From Saccharomycopsis fibuligera x Saccharomycopsis cf. fibuligera (Eukaryota > Ascomycota > Saccharomycetes > Ascoideales > Saccharomycopsidaceae): DNA of 64,000 nt. The notes under the pieces were generated by a model. That model did not search any database, had not been told where the DNA came from, and worked only from the letters and a program-made list of their open reading frames with translations. Made by a program: the position numbers and the translations under genes. The DNA is taken from assembly GCA_001936135.1 (NCBI GenBank), contig CP012812.1:2639656-2703655 (forward strand), read 5' to 3'. Shown piece after piece: positions 56,672 through 64,000 of this stretch. Each line of letters opens with the position of its first letter. The first letter of the stretch is position 1.

Positions 56672-57148
56672 TGCTTGTTATTTTGGATCGGTATTCTGTA
56701 GTCATTAAACTAATTTGACACTGGCGTCTTAGAGATCTGGCGATGGTGTAATGAGTATACTTGAGTAAAAGAAACGGTTAAATAGTTGGCTGAGGAAGTG
56801 TTAATGTACTAGAGATAAATCAGTAGACACTGAGCAAGAGGTAAGCGCATTAACAGTAAGATTAAAACTAAGAAATAAAAAAAAAAAAAAGAAAGTGATT
56901 CGAGAGCTAGACTCATGTGAAGTAGGTTTTGGCGCATTGTACGTGGGATTGTATTACATATATATTCTTCTTTTTATCTTCTGTAAAATATGATAAGATT
57001 ATTGCTTAGCTATATTGAGAAGGTATTGAATATATGTTGTGTCTTACAATGTTTTCTTTCTTTTCTGTGAATATTTTAGATGTGTGTGCTGATTACACTG
57101 TGTGTGTGTGCTGGTTGCACTGTGTGTGTGCTGGTTACACTGTGGGCA
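56672..57148 (+). repeat. Right direct repeat flanking the helicase/recombinase gene
   Basis: 477-bp partner of the repeat at 50557-51023, same orientation, start-to-start distance 6115 bp. It differs by scattered substitutions, a shorter A-rich middle, and a local expansion at the right end: a TG-rich unit (TGTGTGTGCTGRTTACAC) seen once in the left copy is present three times at 57081-57140. Confidence 0.88.
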
Positions 57149-60100
57149 CTACGTTTTAGTTTTCCCGTACACTAATCGGATAATTATTGGCATAACATAA
57201 TATGGCAACATCATGATGCTGAAGATTGGACGAAAGGCAGTATAGCACAGTAATAACTAAAAAGTATTATAAAAAGGTGGGTTTTGCTGAAAAATAAAAA
57301 TGACAGGCGAAGTATCGAAAAAAGCGCATATATCACAAGAAGGCAAGAAAGATACGAATTGCTCTCGGGTCAAGCAGTTTTGCACTTTTTACAAAAGATA
57401 AACAATAAAAGTGGTACAATATTGGGGATTCTTGAAGAGGCTAATCTGACACGTTTTCCAAGGAAGGTGAAGCTGCTATAATGGGGCAAACAGTATACTA
57501 TGTGTAAGTTAAAGAACAGGAACTAGAGCAATGTTCAAACAATTTTCTAATAATCAAGAAGCATAAGCTAACAAATAAGCGGGACATAGTCAAACTTCTA
57601 GTATGATGAAGAAAAGAAAAGCAAAAAAAAAAAAAATGCACAATAACATGAGTTAGAACAGTATTAAAGCTGTTTCACTGGAGTACAAGTTTCCAGAAAG
57701 AGGTGACTTGATACAAAGCTCTTATGCAGGCTGGAAGAAAAGAAGCAAACAAGGCAAAGAAAGGAGAGAGCAAGGAGAAGAAAGGATTAATGTGAATAGT
57801 ATGGCATTGTCAGACATGGGATTTGGGTAAAGAGATTCAGTAACTAGCTCAAGAGATGGATCACATGAAGTAGTCATTTGGGTGGATATGAAAAGAATAA
57901 AACTGCAACACAAAGAAGAAGATGTGGGTCAAGATCAAGCACTTTGAGTGAAAAAACAACATAATGCGGAACAATTTTGATGCTGCAGATGAAACGGATG
58001 ACGCCGTAAAAGTAGAGCAAGTATGAACGGATTCTGTAAAAAAGCACTTTTCGTCGAATGAAAAAGGATAGGCATAGTATCAGACAAGATTAGATATGGT
58101 AAGAAGGCAAGAATGATATAAACTGCTTTAGGCAGAGGCTAAATGTTGACTTTGTATAAACAGTAAACTATAGAAGGGATAATATAACTCACTTGTCAAG
58201 AAAATAACCGATATAGTGGGAAACATGATAAAAAAAATGAGTTAGAGCGATGTTACAGGAAAGACGTCAATGGAAAGATTCGTTTGTGCTAAGCAAAGAG
58301 CATAAGCTAGCAAATAAGCGCGTCAAAAAATAGAAAGATAAAAATAAAAGCACAACGAAATTAGTAAGTAAAAGCAATATTGCAGTTGTGAAACTCGTGT
58401 ATAAGTTTTAAGCAGGAAGGAACTTTATGTGGAAAACTTTAAAAAGGCCGAAAAAAGAAAAAAGAAAAATAAAAAGGGAAACATATAGGAAGTTGCATAG
58501 ACAAAAAGAGGAGATGCGAGGCTGGCGATAGTAAGATTATGAATAGAGTATGGGAAAGAAAAGATCAGAAATAGTGTTCAAAATATTGAAGTGAACAAAG
58601 AGATTTTAAAGATGATATAATGGTTTTAGGGGAAAGAAAGGAGCGCGAAATAGTATTTCGCATGCTGTGTAAAGGAAGTAACGCAAGAGTAGTAGGAGGA
58701 TAATGAGTATAATATAAGTGAAATAAGTAGGTACATGTGTCATGTTGGGCATAGGGTTGAGTTTACATGATGGAAAACATTGGATATAATGCGATGTTGT
58801 TGAGATATTTCAATGTTGAAAAGTGCAGAGAGTAGAAGATGTGTGATATGTGTTATTTAGGGTGTTGTGATGATGAAAACATTATCGAGAAGTGATAAGT
58901 ACAAAATAGCGGCATCAGTATGAAGCGGGCAAACAAATGTACAGAGAGCATAGTTCAAGTCATTATGAGAAGCGTTACTATAGCAATAGTATGCGGAAAA
59001 AGAAGTGAAGCACAGTACGAAGGCTTAGAAGTGGGTCATGGTCAAGCACTCAATAGCATTAGGCAACAAAATGGCATAATGAAGAAAAATCATGATGCTG
59101 CATGTGGGACGGATCGCAGCGTAAAAGTAAGCAAGGACGAACACGAGCTATAAAAGAGTATGATTTGTATAAAAAAAAAAAGAAAAAGTGAAAAAAGAAG
59201 GGTTAGTTGTAGTGAGACAGTAAGATCATGTGTGACAAGAAGACAAGAAGGATTCAAACTGCTTTAAGCTCGAGCGTAGTTTACACTTTCAATAAACAGT
59301 AAACGGCAAAACAGGAAAAGGAAAATAATAAATGGAAATTACAAAGACAGCATTTCAGCATAAATATAGTGCTAGAGCTAGCATATATAAAGGCAAGGGT
59401 CAAGCTTTAGTAGTCAATAGTGATAAATATAATAATATCAAAAAAGGCATTTTTAACAATAGTATAGAGACGAACATGGCAGAGAGGTACTAAGTTTTAG
59501 GTAACGTGAAATGTTAGATACAAGAGATACGAGAAAATAAATAGGAGCTAGAATAATGCACAAGCAAAAAATTCGACAACGAAGATGAATGAATCTATCA
59601 GAAGGAAGAGCGTAAGCTAGCTAATGAGTGGAACAATGTCAGGCTGTCAGTGAGATGAAACAGAAGAGGCAACAAAAAGAAAGAACAGGGGCATTAGAAA
59701 AAACAATATTACGGCAGTATCAAAAGAGTACAAGTTTCAAGGCGAACGGAAAAAGAGATGGGAAAGCAAAAGCAACAAGAAAAAAGATAGAAAAAGGGAC
59801 AAAATGAAAACGCAAAATGAAAACGCAAAGAGTAGATGCGAGGGTTAAGCGAAGCTTATGAAGAGAATACGGGGAAAATAAGCGGAAATATCTCGATATT
59901 GCAAGGGTGTAAGGGAAACAGTAAATATAATACAAGTGAGATGGGAAAAATATTATATTGCTAATACAGCGGTTGCTATAGAACTGAAGCGTAAGAAAAG
60001 AAGTATAATACAGTTGATATGAAGGTCATAGACGGGTGCTATGTGTAAAATACTGAGCACAGAATTGGCTTTAGATAATGTGAAACTGGAGATGTTGCTT

Positions 60101-61999
60101 TTGAGAAATGCAAAAATAGAGGCTATGTGATAAGCATTATGTAGACTGGTGCGACAAGGAAGATGCTATTTAGTAAAAAATGTGAATTACTGAAATGAGA
60201 ATATTAGATGCAAGGAAATAAAAGCGTAGTTAGAAAAATGTTTAAGCAAGTAATTCGAAGACGGATATGAACGATTTTGTCAGAAAAAAGAGCGCAAGCT
60301 AGCAAATAAGCGGGTCAAGGTCAGACTGTCAGTGTTAAAAAAAAATTGAAAAAACAACAGTAAAATCACAAACACGCACATTTAAAGAGATTACATTACA
60401 GCAGTATCACTAGAGTACAAGTATGAAGAAAGCAGTGGTTTGAGATAAAAAGTTCAAGGAGAATAAAAGAAAACAGATGCAAGGGCGGTAGGAAGATTAA
60501 GGACGGAATACAGGGAATATAAGCAGCAATAGTGTGATTGGGTCTGACGTGTGTACGCAAAAGAATATAATGTTATAAAGTGAAACAAGGGATGTTACAC
60601 TAGGGTGGTGGGTGACGTAAAAGATAGAAAACAAGTTTGACATGTTGGATGCTGGGTTGAGTTTATATGTTGTGAAGCATCAGATGGTGTGCAAATGGGT
60701 CGGAGGATAATAGGTGAATTACGTGGAAGAGAAAAGAAGTAGTAGATAGGTATGTGCACAAAAGGACGGGTTTTAAGGAAGCAGTGATTTGACGTGAAAC
60801 TGTCAAGGAGACTAGAAAAACAGAAGCAAAAGCAAAGGCAGCAAATGGCAAATATACAAGAAGTGGCAAAATAGAAATACAACGAGGAGATGCAAGGGTG
60901 GTAGGAATATTGAGAATAGAATATGGAGAAAAGAAGCGGCGATAGCGTGTGATTGCAAGGGCAGAGCGAAGAGAGTAGTAGATATAGTACAAGTGTCAGA
61001 AAAGAAGTATTGTATTAGAAGTGTGTAAAGCAAGAAAAGAAAAATACGCAAAAGATGGCAAAAGGCAAACGGAGAGAGAAGATACACAATCAAGGGTGTT
61101 GGGAAGACAGGAAATATGATACAAGCGTCAGAAACAGAGTATAATATTTGTGATATAGCGGTAGTCGGAGGATGGTGAGGAAGATTATGGAATTGAATAT
61201 GTGGAAGAAAAGAGCGCAAATAATGATTATGATGTTGAAGAGCAAAAAGATGGAATACAAGCTAATATAACGGTTGTTGGGGAGAGAGAGGAGTGTGGGA
61301 TAGGATTTTACATGTGTCAGAAGAGAAGTATTATATTTGTAGTACAGTGGATGTGGAAGGGTGGTATGTGTAACGGGTTGGGTACAGGATTGAATTTATA
61401 TGTTATGAAATACAAGATGGTTGGTGTGCAAGGGCGTTGGGCAGATAATAGATAGAGGACAAGAAAGAGAAAAGAAGTGCTATAGAGGCAATACAGTGGT
61501 TGTTGGAGGGGTGTGTATGTGTTAGATGAGAGGAGTGTGGTTGGCACAGGAGGTGTGTGAATTTAAATGATATTGAGCTTGGGGTATTTGGCAAGGGCGG
61601 TGTTATGTGGAAGTGAAGACAATATAATAAAGTGTGAGGCAAAAAAAAAAAAAAAAAAAAGGAAGTGGTGGTATTATGCGGTGCACAAGCGAAGCTCAAG
61701 CGAGATGTAGAAAGTAGGGGTAAGAAAATGACAAGTTATCAAGCGAGATATTACAGTAGTGTGGTGAGGGAGGAAAGAAAGGCGTTACAGGAATTGAGCA
61801 CGGGGAAATAGAAGCGAGCAGTACAAAGGTTTAGAAGTGAGTGAATGAGAAGCAGTAAGTAGGAAATACAAGGACGTTAGGAAGAGGGATGTAACAGTAG
61901 TGAGTTGAATGTAAGTGTCAGAGAAAGATGGGGATTGAGGCACGAGATGTAGCGGAGATGTAGCGGAGATGTAGCAAAGGAGACAGTAAGTGAGAGTAT
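57149..61999. repeat. Degenerate long-period repeat array (modules every 0.7-1.1 kb)
   Basis: No credible gene. Several modules recur in the same orientation with heavy divergence. (a) AAGCTAGCAAATAAGCG-type: 57565, 58303, 59610, 60297. (b) GTCAAGCACT...CATAATG...GATGCTGCA...CGGAT...CGTAAAAGTA: 57925-58015 and 59034-59130. (c) AAGAAGGCAAGAA...ACTGCT...ATAAACAGTAAAC: 57338, 58098, 59235. (d) GGGTTGAGTTTAYATG: 58752, 60651, and a variant at 61389. (e) CAGTATCAMWAGAGTACAAGT: 57661 (variant), 59715, 60400. Module order is similar between copies, so this looks like a decayed higher-order tandem array. Confidence 0.75.
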
Positions 62000-64000
62000 T
62001 TTGAAGGGACGATGGGTGGTGTAAATATGAACAAGTGACGAAGAAAGGTATTGTATTGGTACTATGTATGTTGGGTAAGGGTGATATTATAATATTGATA
62101 CAAGTTAGTAAGGAAGGGCGTCGGGAAGATAAGAAGACAGTAGGAAGCGAAAGGACGTAGTGCAGTAGTAGTAGAACGATAGTAAAGACAATAGGGAATA
62201 GGAGTGATAGACAAGTATTATAATGGTAATATAGAGTTGTAAAAGAGTGGCAAGTGAGAGATTGATATAAGATAGTATGTAAGTGCGTCGGGAAAGAAGT
62301 GAGAAAACAGAGGAAAAATAATGGAAAGTGGAATAACAGTGACAAAAAGTATTATATCGGTAATATAGAGTCGTAAAAGGATGTTACGACAGAGAATGAT
62401 ACAAGACAGTACGGAAGGGAGTGGAGTTTTTACAAAAGGGGAAAGATAGTGGAAAGGGGTGAATAAGATAAGAGAAAAGTATTATGATGATAATATGGGA
62501 AAAGTAGGGGGTGATATGTGAGCAATTGATACAACACAGTACAGAAAGGCGTCGGGAAGGTAGTAAGAAAAAAAACAGGAAGGGTATTGAAAAGAATAGA
62601 AGTAATAGGGAAGTGTGTAATTTGTTGATAATATAAGATCGTAGGAGAACGGTATTCGTGAGATAACAATAGAAGATTGTATGAAAGGGCGTCGGGAAGG
62701 ATGTAGGGAAGATATTAAAAATAATAGGAAATATGGCGGAGTTATGATGATAGTAAGTGAGAGATTGATACAAGATAGTAAGCAAGGGTGTCGAGGTAAT
62801 AGCACAGGGAGAAGAGAAAAGAAGTATTGGAGTAGTATTAGAATGGATAGAAAAGATAATAGGAGTAGCAGACAGGTATTATATTGGGAATACGGGGGAG
62901 GTAGGAGGGTAGTAGGTGAGATAGATTGATAGAAAATATTTTGCGAGGGTGTCGGGAAGGTAGTAAAAATAATAGGAAGATAGTGGAAATAATAAGAGAA
63001 ACAGACAAGTATTATAATGGTGATATGGGAGAAGTAAGAGGTGGTAAGTAAGTAAGAGATTGATAGAAGATAGTATGGATGGGGGTTGGGAAGGTAGTAA
63101 AAATAATGGGAAGATAAAGGAAAGAAGAGAAGTGACAGAAAAGTAATATATTGGTAATATGGGAGAGGCAGGAAGGTGGTAAGTGAGAGAGTTGGGAAGG
63201 TAGTACAGAAACAGTAGGAAGAGAACAGAAGTACGGCAGTAGTGTAGTAATAGAAGTTACAGAGGAGTAATTTATTGGTAATACGGCAGAAGCAGGAGGA
63301 AGGTATTGGTGAGAGAACAGTGCAAGATACAAAGGGAGAAGGTTGGGAAGGTAGTAAAGAAACAGTAGGAAGAGAAGAGATGTACGGCAGTAGTAGTAAT
63401 AGGAAGTTACAGAAGAGTAATACGGGAGGAAGCAGGAGGACGCAGGAGGAAGGTATTGGTGAGAGAACAATAGGAGATATTTTGCAAGGGTGTCGGGAAG
63501 GTAGTTAAAATAATGGGAAGATAATGGAAAGAATAGAAGTGACAGAAAAGTAATATATTGGTAATATATGGATGTAGGAGGGAGGTATATGAGGGAAGAA
63601 TACAAGATACAAAGGGAGGGAGGGGTTGGGAAGGTAAGAAAACAGGGAGAAGTAGAGAAGATTGGAATAGGGAAAGACAAGAGAAAAGGTACAGAGTGAT
63701 AGAATAGAAGGAGATAAAAGAGGGAGTGGATTGTATTGGAAGTGAAGAAGAAGAACAGATATAATTGAGGGGAGTGAGAGAGAGATATGAAAGACGGGTA
63801 AGAAGAGAAAGTGAGGCGGGAGGGGAAAAAAGTAAGATTTATTGAAGAGATTTTTGATTTTGAGGAAAAAATAAAATAATTGGGGGAGCGGAAAGGAGAG
63901 AGTGGAGAGAATGAAGAGCAGGGCAGAGCGAAAGGATAGAAGAAGGAGATGGGTTGCAAGGGAGATAGAAAGAGGGAAATGAGAAGAGGAAGCAGGAGAA
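62000..64000. repeat. Degenerate ~137-bp tandem repeat, purine-rich plus strand (continues past the window)
   Basis: A GTCGGGAAGGTAGTA-type core recurs at about 62119, 62287, 62551, 62691, 62789, 62951, 63085, 63191, 63342, 63492 and 63625, 100-170 bp apart. Between cores are shared blocks: AGTATTATAATGGTAATATGGGAGA, then GTAAGTGAGAGATTGATACAAGATAGTA. C is scarce on the plus strand and A+G dominate. The pyrimidine-rich minus strand has long open frames (up to 315 codons at 63012-63959) only because stop codons need purines. No telomeric repeat is reached. Confidence 0.8.

Noticed and set aside
60595-63959. Long minus-strand reading frames (up to 315 codons) over the right-hand array, rich in Leu/Phe/Pro/Ser
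   Set aside because: The minus strand is pyrimidine-rich and all three stop codons contain purines, so open frames are expected by composition. The frames repeat with the satellite period and match no family.
57149-64000. CRISPR-like array
   Set aside because: The repeats are long, degenerate and variably spaced, in a eukaryotic genome, without identical short repeats or unique spacers.

Overview
The window is nuclear DNA of a budding yeast (Saccharomycotina). It is compact and AT-rich, with mostly intronless genes of yeast families: an FKS glucan synthase, cytosolic isoleucyl-tRNA synthetase, mitochondrial ornithine acetyltransferase, an Sls1-like protein, a Csc1/Phm7 channel, GPI wall proteins, a Zn2Cys6 regulator and an intron-bearing tRNA-Lys(CUU). 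One protein gene shows an intron with a clear donor, branch site and acceptor. In-frame CTG codons fall where the protein families need a hydrophobic residue (membrane segments of the FKS and Csc1/Phm7 genes, helicase core strands). I therefore read CUG as leucine and think a CUG-Ser clade host is unlikely. The species cannot be named from this window.

Layout. 1-12 kb: four genes on the minus strand, namely a partial CBS-domain protein, FKS, ILS1 and ARG7, the last with a perfect Gcn4 site upstream. 12.6-18.6 kb: a tRNA-Lys(CUU), about 3 kb with no convincing gene, and an MFS permease of the anion:cation symporter (Dal5/Tna1) type. 18.6-31 kb: a Cwp/Tir-like GPI wall protein with one PIR-type motif and a TEA repeat, then Sls1-like, Phm7/Csc1-like and a spliced Ref2/PNUTS-like PP1-targeting gene with 41 CAA codons in a row. 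31-48 kb: a tail-anchored FHA protein (Vps64/Far10), a SET methyltransferase, a Rho-GEF with duplicated DH-PH modules around a CNH domain, an Arg81-like zinc-cluster factor, and a small GPI protein.

48-64 kb changes character and looks subtelomeric. After 2.4 kb without genes comes a 1428-residue protein joining a tyrosine-recombinase-like domain to a RecQ-type helicase and a cysteine-rich tail, like the telomere-linked helicases of other fungi. It is intact as read and lies between two direct repeats of about 470 bp. To its right the window holds nearly 7 kb of degenerate repeat: first long modules recurring every 0.7-1.1 kb, then a roughly 137-bp repeat whose plus strand is very purine-rich and poor in C. 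No telomere repeat is reached.

Functionally the left 48 kb is ordinary housekeeping, with a cell-wall and signalling flavour (FKS, Rho-GEF, GPI proteins) and an arginine theme (ARG7, Arg81-like). The helicase/recombinase unit and its satellite are the part most likely to be a little-described system.
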